Positions 23,945 to 35,916 of a stretch of 64,000 nt of DNA are shown piece by piece. Each line of letters opens with the position of its first letter. The first letter of the stretch is position 1. The notes under the pieces were generated by a model. The model searched no databases, was not told where the DNA came from, and saw only the letters and a list, made by a program, of their open reading frames with translations. Position numbers and translations under genes: made by a program. The stretch comes from Hydrangea macrophylla (taxonomy: Eukaryota > Streptophyta > Magnoliopsida > Cornales > Hydrangeaceae): positions 26,876,681-26,940,680 of the forward strand of contig CM066994.1 in assembly GCA_033977485.1 (NCBI GenBank), read 5' to 3'.

Positions 23945-26290
23945 TTAAAGTAAAAAATATGTACAATGCCTGGGGGGTAGTTGTAGTAGCCTCCCAAAAA
24001 AAAAGAAAAAAACAAAAGTACAGAAGCTAAGTGTCATCCACGACGACCACCTCATCAGCCTCTCCCCCCGGGGTAGCGCCCCCTCCCGGAGCAACATCTT
24101 CAGCCGGTCTGACCTCAATAGCAGTATCTTTGGTGGCAGAGGAACCCACGTCCCTGTAGTCCGAGTCCATCCCTTCGTAAGACGAGATGTCTCACTCAAG
24201 GTAATCCCGGGCCAATCTTCTTTTCAGGTCCTCATAGCCTTAAAGAAGCTATCGTCAAAGGCCTCCTCCATAGATCCAACCATTTCTATCTCGGCCAGAG
24301 CCTTCTCCCGAGCCTCCGCCGCTGCTAGGTTTGCTTGAGCAGTCTCCAGGTCTGCCAAGGTGGTTGCCAGTTCCGCCTGCGCTGCACCAAGGCCTAGGGC
24401 CAAGCCCTTAACCTTGTTTTTCTCAATGGCCAAGGCGGTCTCCTTGGCCTCCAAGGTTGCCCACTCCTTTGATAGGGCAACTTCAACAGTGATGGCCCTC
24501 CTAGCCAAGGAGGGCAAGAAGGACTCGGCTCTGCCAGCCATACAGCCGACCTATAAAAAACAAGCATAAACCGGTCGGTCAATAAAGCAAACAAAATAAA
24601 TAAACAAAGAGTAGGGCAATGAGGCTACTTACAAAATGGGAAAGGCTGTACAGCCACCCCTGGACAGCCTGGGGAGACATGTTGGCACATACCTCTACCT
24701 GGCTCGGAAGAAGGCCTAGCCTGACCCTCTCTTGGATTTTCGCTGACTCTCCCAGTAGCGTCCCGAATGGTGGGTTCACCCAGGGAGCGGTGTCCCCTAC
24801 CACCACCACTTGAGGGGCCGATGACTCCCTGGGTTTGTAGCAAGCCACTGTTCCATACCTTATCCGTCTGAGGCCCTGAGCAGGCAGTTGCTGCCCACGA
24901 CCTTAACAACTGGTCTCTTCCCTCTCTCCGTCATCTGGGCGGCGGTTGTGGCTTGTCTTGCCCTCAACTACTCCAGATCTCTCTGGGGACCCATTTCTGC
25001 AAAGGAAAAGGTCATGTAGTTTGTAACCAAGAGAGTAATGAAAAATGACCGCAGCTAAAGAATACACCCAGAGCTTACTAGGAATGATCGGAGGGAAGAC
25101 AAGGGCTTCAACCGGCTGATTTGGGTCGTATGTTACCTTTCGATCTCCCGACTTGGTCAGCACGTTCCAAACATTCCTATGCAGGCTCGCCAAGTGCCAG
25201 ATCCTATTCTGGTACTCTTCAAGGATGCTAGGCGGATCAATTGACCCTACTGCAACACAAAGCACAAAGTAGTTAGTCCCATGGTTACAGTCAGAGCAAA
25301 GGAAAAGTAAAGGAGAGAGAGACCTCCTCAGCTCCCCCACCTAGGAGGTCCTTAGTAGTATTCCTAGAGCTTCCTCATAGAGCCCGAGGGCGGACACTTC
25401 GAAGAACTTGTTCTTCCACCCCTTGTTGTTGCTCAGGCAATTGATGATGATTTTTTTCCCCTACCGAGCCTCTAGAGAGAAGAACCCGACCACCCCATGC
25501 ACGTGAAACGGTCGGTAAGTCCACAAGAACTCTTGGAAGGTGAGTTAATACCCGAAGACTTGGGGCCAAAGAAAAATGGACCCCATCAGGAACCTCCAAC
25601 TGTTCGGGGCTAATTGCCAAGGAACGATCCCCATGTAGATCAGAACATCCCAAGCAACCAAATGGAGGGGGATGCGAAAGCCAGCCATGAGGGCATCCTC
25701 GTAAAGGGTAACAAAGCCCAGATTATGGAGGTGAGCCACGCCAACATGTACAACCAAGGAGCAGTGATCGGGAATGGCATACCTTTTCCTAACCCGACTA
25801 CGGTCTTGGGTACGTAGGATAGAAGTAATGAACTCGTAGGCGAATGCTACCTCGGGGTCAGGATTGCCCAGCAGTGTATCTCATCGCCTGAACCACGAGA
25901 GACAAAGGCTACAAGGGCATCCTGATCCACCTCGTCGTCTGACACCTGAATAGGGATCCTACCTTAGCTATGATGGTCAGACGAGGTAGCAGAAGGCGGG
26001 TCCAGACTTGTGTCTAGGGTCCCAGATCGCGACTGTTCGTCCTCCGATCGGGAAGACGAGTCAAAACTGGAATGCCACATCTTTGGAATGAGACAGTAGC
26101 TGGCGACTTGAGTAAGGGTCTGTAACCCTGAGCCTGAAGTACAAGGGAGGCAAGTCATGGAGCCTGTAGGGCAAGGCATATAAGGCCCATAGGGTAATGT
26201 AACACTCAGTCAATACTACCTCTGAATAACCCGACCAGCTCAACCGCTCAATCAGGGAGGGCGAATTACCTGACCTAAAAAAGAAGATGA
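23945..26290 (-). pseudogene. Antisense extra ORF (aORF) of the Tat element, gypsy-type transposase-like protein
   Basis: Several minus-strand frames join into one decayed gene running opposite to pol, between integrase and the 3' LTR. The central part (about 25760-25560) reads 'MAGFRIPLHLVAWDVLIYMG' and 'APNSWRFLMGSIFLWPQVFG', the style of the Pfam family named 'putative gypsy type transposon' (PF04195). Downstream, 'EEYQNRIWHLASLHRNVWNV' continues, and the C-terminus (24541-24224) is an Ala/Glu-rich heptad stretch, likely coiled coil. Extra antisense ORFs at this position are known for Tat elements (for example Grande). Function is unknown. Frameshifts and possible introns break it. Confidence 0.65.
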
Positions 26291-26926
26291 ACCTGAGGAA
26301 GAAAAAATCCCACTCTCGTGCGAGCCCTAGTGGATTCGTCCTCTCCAGTTTTACTCAGGGAAGGAAAAGAAAGAGGGCAGTGAATTAAAAATGGAAAAGT
26401 GAAGACTTACAAGAATTAGAGCAGAAAAAGAGCTCGGGAAGCTTGACCGGGAGCTTATCTCTCTCAAACCGCCCGGTAATCTCTATCTCAAGACAGCAAA
26501 AGTGAAAGAAATGAACAAGTGTCCCTTGTATAGAAGGCGTGAACGGTCCAAATCAAATCAGATCCAACAACCAGGAAATCTTCCCGCCTAAACCGTCCGA
26601 CAACTGTCACTTCGGGCACGTGAAGCGATACCTCAAAAGGCATGCGCATTGAATGCACAACATGATAGCTCGGTTACAATACAAGTGTTCAGTTGCAATC
26701 ACACCGACCTTGTTTGATCCTGACCAGATCAGTCATCCCTGACACGTGGTAACTGCAGACCCTGGGTTCCCGAGGCTACCGTTCATTCTAATCCCCGACA
26801 AACTAAGGCGGTGTGTTCGGTCCCGAGTAGTCACCGGAGCGATACCCCGAGCGGTCTACCGAATCTCACAGATTTTCATTCCCTATCTGATGGAGCATTA
26901 TATCAGCTTTGAAAATGGAGGGCAGC

Positions 26927-27550
26927 TGATAGGTACAAAAATATTAGGTCAATGTCAAACTGCCACCTCAGTAAGAAAATGCCATGTCATCCTGAAAGGG
27001 CGCCCGCTGCTCAACTACCCCGGGTTGTTTGGCTAAGACCGCCCAGTGCAGACCCACAGCTTGGGCATACGGCGCAGGCTCATCCTGTGGTGGGCACAAC
27101 TCGAGCGCGTCCTGTGACCTGCTCCATAATATTCCAAGCAGTTTCCTATCTCAGCTAAAAGGTTAATGGAAGGTTGAAGTTGTTTCCTAATCCACTTAGG
27201 AAACTCCCATGATTGGTATCAATCAATTGTAATTAGATTAGATTTCTTAATCTGTTTAGTTACCTTGTGCGGGTGGTCTCTTACATCGATAAAAGGGAGC
27301 ACTCACCCCCATTAAAAGGGACTGTATTCTTATTTCACAGAATAGCAATACATATATCACTCATATGCATACACCCGGCCAATTTCTTGTAGTGTCGCCC
27401 TCCTTGTTGGTTCACTAAAGGCTGCCGATGATTTGTTAGTGAACACGTTCCGACGCACATGTGGACGTCGGTCTCCTAGTTAACGGGGCTGAACCATATA
27501 CAAACTTTCCTTGTCTCCATCTTCTTGTTCTTACCTAATTTGTGGCATCA
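26927..27550 (+). repeat. 3' LTR of the Tat element
   Basis: About 624 bp, preceded by a purine-rich GGAGGGCAGC. Its TATA box is mutated (TCGATAAAAG near 27289) compared with the 5' copy. The exact right end is uncertain by about 8 bp. Confidence 0.88.
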
Positions 27551-27981
27551 TTATCTCATATATATATATATATGTGTATGTATATGTGTATATAATATAT
27601 GTAACAATCTCTCTCTTTCAAACTCAACTGAACCAAACAGTCCCAAGGCTTGAAATGGACTGGTATATATAGAAAATGAGAGTGCCACACGTCCAAAGCT
27701 CAAGCAAAGAAGAAAACTTGTCTCTGCTTATGCTAATTGATTGGTACTGATGGCAATCGATTGGTTACAGATATTTGAAGGCAAATAATTGGTATATTGC
27801 CACATAATGAATTTAGGTCGACATAATAGAAATCGATTGGAATAGATGGCAATCAATTGGTATCTCAAAAGTGGCAATCGATTGCTATCTAAATTTCACC
27901 AAATGGAAAGGAAAGGTTATACAAGCATATATAAACAAAAACTGAGTCTTATTTATATATACAAAAATATAAGGTATTACA
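27551..27981 (-). repeat. 3' LTR of the chromovirus, proximal part
   Basis: Matches about 33600-34031 of the other LTR, including 'caatctctctc', a 'ggtatatata' box near 27660 and CAATCGATTG palindromes. Together with 15310-17080 it reconstitutes one LTR. Confidence 0.88.
27734..27886. repeat. CAATCGATTGG palindrome cluster in the 3' LTR
   Basis: About six copies with one to two mismatches, at the position matching 33764-33935 of the other LTR. Confidence 0.85.
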
Positions 27982-28004
27982 TCATCCACCACTCATTAAG
28001 GATT

Positions 28005-29560
28005 TCGTCCTCGAAATTAACACAACCAAGGTCTAAAACAAAAACGGAATTCTCACGCACCTCTGATTCTAGCTCCCATGAAGCTTCTCTTTCATCATGA
28101 TGCTTCCACTGAATCTTTATCAACAGAATCTCCTTGTTTCTAAGCTTCTTGATTCCTCAATCCAGAATGCGAACAGGTCCTTCGTTGAAGGTAACATTGT
28201 CGTTGACCTCAATATCTTCGAAGTTGATCTTGTGTGCTATGTTATGAGCATATTTCCTCAGCATACTGATGTAGAAAACGTTGTAAACTCCTGACATCTT
28301 TGGCGCAATGCAAGGCAATAAGCAACCTTCCCAACACATTTTAGAATTTCAAACAGTTCGATGAATCATGGCGATAGCTGGCCTCGCTTCTGACCAAATC
28401 TAACGATTCCTCGAATAGGTGAAACCTTGAGTAGCATGTTGTCTCCAACAGCAAACTCCATTGCATCGCTTGTTAGCATAACTCTTGTGTCTGGTCTAAG
28501 CTGTCTTTATCTTCTCACGTACAATTTGGATCTTTGTTCTCTTTTCTCTCATCATCTTTGGCCCAAGAAGTTGAGTATCTCCGACTTCGGCCCAATATAG
28601 CGGCGATCGGCAAGGTCTTCCGTACAAAGCTTCAAACGGTGCCATCCTTATACTCGCATGGTAATTATTGTTGTAGGCAAATTCGATCAAAGGTAAGTGA
28701 ATCTCCCAAGAACTCTTAAATTCAATAACACAAGTGCATAGCATATCTTTCATCACTTGGTTGACTCGTTCAATCTGTCTATCAGTCTGTGGATGAAAGG
28801 CAGAACTCAGGTTCAATGTTGTTCCCATCGCTGTTTGGAGACTCTTCCAAAACTCTGCAGTAAAGCGGGAATCTCAATTGACACAATTGAAACATGTACT
28901 TCATGTAACCGTACAATGTGGTATAGATACATCCGGCTCATACGTTCTACTGGATATGTCATACTATAGGCAATGAAATGTGTCATCTTTGTAAGTTGAT
29001 CCACGATTACCCAAATATCGTTGTGGTTCTGCTGTGACTTTGACAATCCTACCACGAAATCCAAAGTGATATGTTTCCATTTCCATTGGGGAATTGGTAA
29101 TGGTTGTAAAAGTCTAGGTTGTTTCTGATGTTCTTCCTTTACCTACTTACAAGTAAGACATTAAGCTACATACTCAGCTACTTCTCTCTTCATTCCTTCT
29201 CACCAGAAATTCCTCTTCAAATCCTTGTATATCTTCGTACCTCTTGGATGAACAGTCATCTGTGACTTATGTGCTTCATCTAATATTTCTTTCTGGAGAT
29301 TTTCTTTGTCTGGTATATAGAGTCTACCTTTACATCGTAAAGCTCCTTCTGTACCGATACTCCAGATCTCTGGTTCCTTGGTTGACATCTTGGCAAACCA
29401 TAGCTTCAAATCTTCCGTGGTCTGTTGAGCTTCTATATACGGCTGATCAAAGTTGGTTGTATTGTAAGACATCCAAAATTCTGTCCTCCCATTGGTTCCA
29501 CTGGGTGAAGATCGAACTCCCCTAAAACTTCCAATGCTTTCCACTCTTGTATCAGTAATG
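28005..29560 (-). pseudogene. Chromovirus integrase with C-terminal chromodomain, decayed
   Basis: The zinc-binding region contains 'EILDEAHKSQMTVHPRGTKI' (H, H). The core has 'MDFVVGLSKSQQNHNDIWVI' and 'VDQLTKMTHF' (first Asp). Near 28875 the second catalytic Asp codon reads Asn and the next conserved Arg codon is TGA. The Glu follows in 'AFHPQTDRQIERVNQVMKDM'. The C-terminus has 'LRNKEILLIKIQWKHHDERE' and 'ASWELESEVRE', a chromodomain, and ends 'NFEDEIL' before the PPT. Such chromodomains direct integration to particular chromatin. Confidence 0.88.
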
Positions 29561-29639
29561 CAGCGATTACTAGTCGAGGTTTATGACTCAAAGCTTCTGG
29601 TATGATATTTGCTTTACCTAGATGGTATTGCAATAAAAA

Positions 29640-31345
29640 GTGATAGTCCTTGAGTAACTCCATCCATCTTTGTTATCACATGTTCAATTCGTTCTAATAG
29701 AACAAATACTTCAGGCTCTTATGATAAAAAAAATAGAACAAACTTCACTCCATAGAGATAGTGTCTCCAAATCTTTAATGCAAACATTATTGCTGCTAAT
29801 TCCAAATCATGCGTAGGACAATTCTTCTCATATACCTTCAATTGTCTTGATCCATATGCAATGACATTCCTGTCCTGCATAAGTACACAACCTAATTCCT
29901 GGTGCGATGCATCACTATAGATTATGTATCGCTGTCCACTCGTAGGTATCGCGAGTACTAGTGCAGAAGTCAATCTTTCCTTTAACTCCTGAAATGCACC
30001 CTCATGCTTATCTGTCCATTCGTACTTCATCTCCTTTCTTGTCAAATTCATCAAAGGTCCTGCAAGCTTGGAAAATCCTTAGACAAATCTTTGATAATAT
30101 CCTGCTAGTCCAAGAAAACTTCTAACTTCCGTAGCATTAGTCGGTCTATTCTAGCTTAAGACTGCATCAATCTTAGATGAGTCCATAGAGATACCATCTT
30201 GAGATATAACATGTCCCAAGAATTTGACCTCTGGTAGCCAAAATTTGCACTTGCTGAACTTAGCATACAACTTACAATCTCGAAGTGTCTGTAAAGCAAT
30301 CTGTAAGTGCTCCTTATGATCCTCTTCTGTCTTTGAGTATATTAGTATGCATCGATGAAAACTATAGTGAATTGATCAGATATGGTCTGAATACTCTATT
30401 CATCATGTCCATAAATACTGTTGGCGCATTCGTCAAGCCAAAAGAAATAACTAGAAACTTATAATGCCCATATCTCGTTCAGAATAAAATCTTTGTTACA
30501 TCCTCCGGTCAAACCAATTGTTGATGATATCCCGAACGTAGATCGATCTTAAAAAGATCCTTGATCCTTGTAACTGGTCGAATAGATCATCTATACAAGG
30601 AAGTGGATATCTATTCATGATCGTAATCTTTTTCAACTCCATATAGTCTATATAGAGTTGAAGTGTTCCGTCCTTCTTCTTCACAAACAGAACTGGAGCT
30701 CCCCAAGGTGACATACTCGGACGAACAAACCCTAAATATTCAAGTTTCTGAACTTGCTTCTTCAATTCTAACATCTCAGTTGGTGCCATCCTATATGGAG
30801 TCTTAGATATTGGCAATATACTAGGTACTAGTTCCACACAGAAATCTATTTCTCTTTTCGGCGGGAGTCCTTTAATATCCTAGAATACATCCTGAAAGTC
30901 TTGTATGGTAGGAATCTAATCCATCATTAGTTCTGTACTCGTACTCCCGATTACAGCTAAATCACTAGTAAGAAACATGTCGCTCATTGGCTGACACTGA
31001 AATCTAACCGTTGGACGTCCTGGTATTGGAAATACAATTGTCCTGCTAGGGCAATCCAAATTGGCATCATACCTAGCTAACCAATCTATCCCTAGGATAA
31101 TGTCAAACTCTGACATTGAAAGAACCACTAGGTCTACTGGAAGATTCCTATCTCCCAAGGTCAGTGGGCAATCTCTACACACTTTACCCAACTTAACAGT
31201 CACTCCCAATGGTTACACAGCATTAAGTACTGGCTCGAGTGTCTAGGGTTCTAAACCCAACTGACGCACCATCTTAATAGCAATAAATAAGCGTATAGCT
31301 CCAGTATCGAATAAAGTCATAATATCCTCATCAACTAACTTGGGG
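29640..31345 (-). pseudogene. Chromovirus protease, reverse transcriptase and RNase H, decayed
   Basis: The protease has the LFDTGA active site near 31295 and 'FDIILGIDWLARYDANLDC' downstream. Reverse transcriptase starts near 30830 with '[20 protein letters not shown]' and '[17 protein letters not shown]'. It continues with '[18 protein letters not shown]'. The catalytic FIDD box near 30350 is broken by a one-base deletion. RNase H (30054-29719) shows '[19 protein letters not shown]' and '[19 protein letters not shown]'. Several frameshifts and stops separate the pieces. It would process and copy the element's RNA in a cytoplasmic particle; this copy cannot. Confidence 0.88.
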
Positions 31346-31439
31346 TCCTCCTCTGGCTCTTTGTCATCCTAGACTGGCTCGATGTCCTTTGCGGGATCCT
31401 CCTCTGGGTCAGCATCTACTATCGGCTTGGCCTTTGCTG

Positions 31440-31833
31440 ACTCTGGCTCCTCAGGCTACTCCTGTGGCTCTGGAATGGGTACCTCGAGTATTGGTGATGA
31501 TGGTACTACTGCTGGTGCTGCTTTGATAGGTCCCCCAAGAATTGCTCGTAGCTTTATAGCATCCATCTCCAACTTACTCTGGATCAATTGTATAATCTCC
31601 TAATAAATATCTCTACCAATCCTCGCTAAATGGAAAGCATCCATACACATCTAGGTCGGGTGAGTCCGTCCGTCGACATAGAGGGCCTTCCACATATCCT
31701 TCTCCAAGTAACAACTGGCTATCTGACGCACGTAATCCTGGTAACGCTCAGGGTCAGCTGGCTTTACGGTATCCCCATGGATCACGTGTCCTCTATATGA
31801 GTCATCCACAAATCTATGAAACTCTGGATCCAT
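31440..31833 (-). pseudogene. Short gag-like ORF of the chromovirus
   Basis: Starts 'MDPEFHRFVDDSYRGHV' and runs to a Pro/Glu-rich tail before the protease, with stops in between. The whole space from PBS to protease is only about 0.65 kb, too small for a normal Gypsy Gag, and I see no zinc knuckle. Either Gag was largely deleted or this lineage uses an unusual short protein. Confidence 0.5.
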
Positions 31834-31968
31834 GCTAACCTGCGAGGAAAAACTATCTATCGTCAGGAGGACGCATTTATCTTAAACTCACATCTTATCA
31901 TGGGAAATATTAAACACTAGAACCAGGTGGTGTGGAAATCGTTAGTGAACGAAAGTATCACAACTTGG

Positions 31969-31981
31969 GGCTCTGATACCA
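31969..31981 (-). promoter_or_regulatory. Chromovirus primer binding site (initiator-Met tRNA)
   Basis: TGGTATCAGAGCC on the minus strand, seven bases inside the 5' LTR end. This is the standard PBS of most plant Gypsy chromoviruses. Confidence 0.9.
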
Positions 31982-33146
31982 AAAATCTTGTCATGCCTCG
32001 AAGCAGCAAAAATAGAGAAAAGTAAATTTTCTTTTTGGATCCATAGGGAATGATAAGTGAAAGTCACTAATTATCCACACCACACAGTACTAGTCCATAA
32101 GATAAACAAGAACAGTAACAAAAACAAATGAAATATAATACCGGCGTATCGATTACAAAACATCAGAGTGGTCCTCAGTATCAGTGGGGCCACCCTTTGC
32201 ATATTCCCCTTCAGGGTAGTAGCTGTCATCATAAGCTCCATTACTTACATTATTAAGGAGAGGGTATTCTGGACAGGGAATGTCCAGGCAATAACGGCCG
32301 TTAACTTACTTAGAGCTGAGTGAATCGAAACTCACAGGATACCAATGATAAAACGTATAATAAGTTATGAAAGTCATAAGATATAGTTCTACTAAGTAAT
32401 ATCTTTTCTTTTATTCCAACGTCGATACTTACCCTTGTCGTCTTTATTAACTAGAGACCGAAACTTGACATACTCTGCTTAAAAAGAACAGACTCAATCG
32501 TTTCACATATGTAGACATACCATCATTTTGTCCATCGCTCATTAAGGATATAAACCATCCACCGCATGTCATGGACACCACGTCAGTCCATCCCCCGCTC
32601 GTTAAGGATATAAACCATCCATCGCATGTCAGGGATACAACGCTTTGAACAACTGCATATCAAATCTATTGCCACAACTCATCACTGTATACCAGTGATC
32701 CCCATCCACTGCTCATTAAGGATATAAACCATCCACCGCTCGTTAAGGATATAACATGGATCATCTAGCTACCTTAGGACTATATGGTCCTGCCCACTGC
32801 TCGTTAATGATACATACCATCCACCGCATGTGAAGCATATCATGACCAGGCATCCACCCACGTGTACCATTTCCAGAACCTATCAAACCTACCTATGTTC
32901 TGTATTAACATTGAAACATGACTTCCCACTGTGGCATGACTACTCTAATTGAAAAGGATCAAACAACAAACTCATACATGAACCGCATGTTATTAAGTTA
33001 ATCTATTATTCTTAAGCTTATTTATCTGTGTTGTCACATTATCCCTGATTAACCCATAATTGCATAATAGGAGTTCGAATCGAGAATCGGACGACCGAAC
33101 CTCATATATAATAAACAACAAAAACCATCCATGTTCTGTTAATACC

Positions 33147-33356
33147 AATCGATTGGGATAAATTATGTAACAATCGATTGGGATAAAATATGTAACAATC
33201 AATTGGGAAAACATGGCAATCGATTGGATCCAAACAATGCCAATCGATTGCTAACTTTGGTAATCAATTAGGTTACAAATAATGGTAATCGATTGGGAAT
33301 CTATCCAATCGATTGGGACTCAACTGATGTCAATCGATTGGGAAAAAGTCCAATCT
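33147..33356. repeat. CAATCGATTGG palindrome cluster, about 10 copies
   Basis: Ten copies in 210 bp, several perfect. It matches the cluster at 16618-16785, with two or so additional units, so the array changes in copy number between LTRs. Confidence 0.9.
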
Positions 33357-33692
33357 ATTGGGACTATGTCTTCTCCAGCATATTCATAAAAAACATTATA
33401 TAATGAGACCAAGTGACTAAAGACTCACCAAGGGTAAGTTTGGGTGTGTATGAGCTTGTGAATCCAAGCTTTCTCTCTCTTCCTCTTCTCTTTCTCTCTT
33501 CTCTATCTCTCTTCTCTTTCTCTCTTTTTTTCTGCTTCCTTCTTTTCTTCTCTTCTCCTCTTTCTACTGCCAAGGGCAGTGTGTGTGGTTGTGTGTATAT
33601 ATATATATATATGTGTGTGTGCATAATATATGTAACAATCTCTCTCTCAAACTCAACTGAACCAAACAGACCCAAGGCTTGAAATGGGTTGG

Positions 33693-33700
33693 TATATATA
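33693..33700 (-). promoter_or_regulatory. TATA box of the chromovirus LTR
   Basis: TATATATA on the minus strand, with the equivalent box in the other LTR near 27660. CAATCGATTG clusters lie on both sides: 33764-33935 upstream and 33147-33356 downstream. Confidence 0.55.
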
Positions 33701-33763
33701 GGAAATGAGAGTGCCACACGTCTAAAGCTCAAGTAAAGAAGAAAACTTGTATCTACTTATGCC

Positions 33764-33935
33764 AATCGATTGGTACTGATGGCAATCGATTGGTTACAGA
33801 TATTTGAAGGCAATCGATTGGAAAAGATGGAAATTGACTGGTATATTGCCACGTAATGAATTCAGGTTGGCATAATGGCAATCGATTGATACCTAAAAAG
33901 TGGCAATCAATTGGGAAACAAGGCAATTGATTGGT
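33764..33935. repeat. CAATCGATTGG palindrome cluster upstream of the LTR TATA box
   Basis: About seven copies in 170 bp, starting about 65 bp upstream (minus strand) of the TATATATA box. Confidence 0.9.
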
Positions 33936-34036
33936 ATCTAACTTTCACCAAATAGAAAAGAAATGTTATACAAGCATATAGAAACGAATATTGGGTCTTA
34001 TTTATATATAGAAACAATACATGGTATTACATGTTC

Positions 34037-35916
34037 AACCCTGAAATTGTATCACCATAACAAACACAGGCTAAGTAAACCAAAACCATAACCAAGTCTC
34101 GGCAGTTGATAAAATAAAAAGTCAACTAGCACATCACTGTTAAGTGAGAGGTGTGTTTGGGGACATTTCAAATTGCATACTCAACAATTTTAATTGCTTT
34201 GTCTTCTTCATTTTGACTCATTTAGAGATGCATTCTATTACTTTTTCACTTTTTCAAAAAGCACTACTTGCTTCTACTTTTGAGTTGCCAATAGTGTAAC
34301 GTGTTTTGTGTACAAGCACATGAGCAGGGCATTGACGGTAGCCGATGCTCCTTAATTTCTATAGAAAAAAAAAACTCTGTCTCTCACTCTATCATGTAAC
34401 TATCTCCATCACCACCACATTTTATTTATTTTTTATCTCTCTATCTCTAAGATAGCTCTAAGATATATTAATATTGATGCAAGTGCCACAAAAAGAAAAA
34501 AAGTAACTTCCATGCCAAATGCAACATTACTTCTTCTTCATATGCGAAGCAAGTATTTTGTTAAGTCTCTATATGCAAGAATATAGTTAGTGATGTCCTT
34601 ACAAAAAATAAAATTTACAAAGGATGAAATTAATCTGTTAGTATAAACTTGTAAAGATTGTAAATTCAGAGCTAAAATGGAGGTAAAGAGAACAAACAAA
34701 AATAGTATTTAAGAACAAGCACACACGCACACACACACACACACATACATATATATACATAATATATATATATAAGTACCATCTCAAATTTGAAGTGTTT
34801 GCAAACTATTTCTAGAATCATAGTTCACATGCACACTCATTGTACAAGAAGCTGATAGGTAAGCTAAGTTAGTTAAGAACAAATGGCAATGTATAATTCA
34901 AAGATAACAATGTTTAGGTTAAAGAGCAATAGTATCAACATCAAAATGAAGAAAATGTGTGGTGTATGATGAGAATCAATCATGAAGAATAAGGAGATCT
35001 GAAGACACACACACATGCACAGAAACTAACATTTTATCGCAAGTTCAATCGATCTGAAACTTACCCGGAAAAGGAAAAATCAAAATACTTTGAAGCCCTA
35101 AATCACAAAAGAAACTCCTACACTCCAAAATAATCGAAATGTGAGGGAAAAATACAAGATGTATAAATAAAAAATGCACAGAGATCCGAATAATGGTGAC
35201 ACTGAGTAATTATTTATGTATATACACATTTAAATGTGTATATAATAAGAGTTGCAATGGAAATAATTAAGAAAGAGAAATACACAGCTAAGTTTCCCAA
35301 TAAATCATGCAAATCTCTAACATAATGATCAAACCTAAACTTGAATTTATCCAAATATGAACATGAATGCAAGAATCAAAAGCATTTCTAGGGTTTCTTG
35401 TAGAGAGAGATAGAAAGAGAGATCTTGAGAGAGAGAGAGGGGGGAATAGGGCGCGAGAGAGAGGGCTACGGAATAAGAGAGGGCAACGGTGAGAGACAGG
35501 TGGTCGGAGCTCGGCGAGAGGTGGTCGGAGCTAAGAGAGGGTTAGGGGGATCTCGAGCATGGCCGAAGAAGTGGTTAGAGCTGAGACGGCCGAAGATGTG
35601 TGTGTTGTAGGGGGAAGACAAGAAAGAGGCTATTTCGTGAGAGTGCCGTAAAGGGGGATATGGGAAAAGTTTTAGGGGGATATGGAAAATTTAGGAGGGA
35701 AAGAAAGAGCCCTATAAAATATTCCATTTAGGGTAGATTTGTCACTGTCATGGACAATGACTATTATTATCACTGCTATGGGAGGTGACAATTTGTTACT
35801 TTTGTCACTGACTCCAACTTTGTCACTGTTGTTGACAGTGACAATTTTGTCACTGCTGAAGACAGTGACAAAATTAGCGAAAATAAGGGTGACAAATTCG
35901 CTGATTTGGTGTAGTG
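34037..35916 (-). mobile_element. CACTA-type transposon remnant, one terminus preserved
   Basis: The right end reads TTTGGTGTAGTG, the inverse of a CACTACACCAAA terminus. Inside it lie several TTTGTCACTG / CAGTGACAA repeats (35735-35895), the subterminal motif style of CACTA elements. A GA-rich, GC-rich block at 35400-35660 may be leader sequence. I could not find the other terminus; it would be expected near 15200. No transposase is readable. Confidence 0.65.

Larger units (their letters stand above)
17081..27550 (+). mobile_element. Tat-lineage Ty3/Gypsy retrotransposon inside the chromovirus LTR
   Basis: LTRs at 17081-17708 and 26927-27550 begin TGATAGGTAC and end near TGGCATCA. A PBS-like TGGCACCGTTTGTGGGA follows the first LTR. 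Order on the plus strand is gag, protease, reverse transcriptase, RNase H, a second RNase H, integrase, then an antisense ORF region. The second RNase H and the antisense ORF are Tat traits. The insertion point is a (TA)n tract of the host LTR, so the TSD (perhaps TATAT) is ambiguous. LTRs differ at many sites and every gene is broken, so it is old. The opposite orientation shows it is a separate element. Confidence 0.88.
15310..34031 (-). mobile_element. Chromovirus (Tekay/Del-like Ty3/Gypsy), interrupted by a Tat element
   Basis: The unit is flanked by a perfect TGTTC duplication (15305-15309 and 34032-34036). LTR ends read TGTCA...TTACA on the plus strand. The 5' LTR is 31989-34031. The 3' LTR is split into 15310-17080 and about 27551-27981 by the insertion at 17081-27550. 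An initiator-Met PBS lies at 31969-31981. On the minus strand the order is gag-like ORF, protease, reverse transcriptase, RNase H, integrase, chromodomain, which defines a chromovirus. All coding regions carry stops and frameshifts, so the copy is dead. The clade name rests on the chromodomain and remembered sequence style. Confidence 0.88.
31989..34031 (-). repeat. 5' LTR of the chromovirus
   Basis: About 2.04 kb, collinear with 15310-17080 plus 27551-27981. Both copies share arrays of CATCCACCGC / GTTAAGGATATAAACC, CAATCGATTG palindromes, pyrimidine tracts and a TATATATA box. The copies differ by many substitutions and small indels, so the insertion is not recent. Confidence 0.9.
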
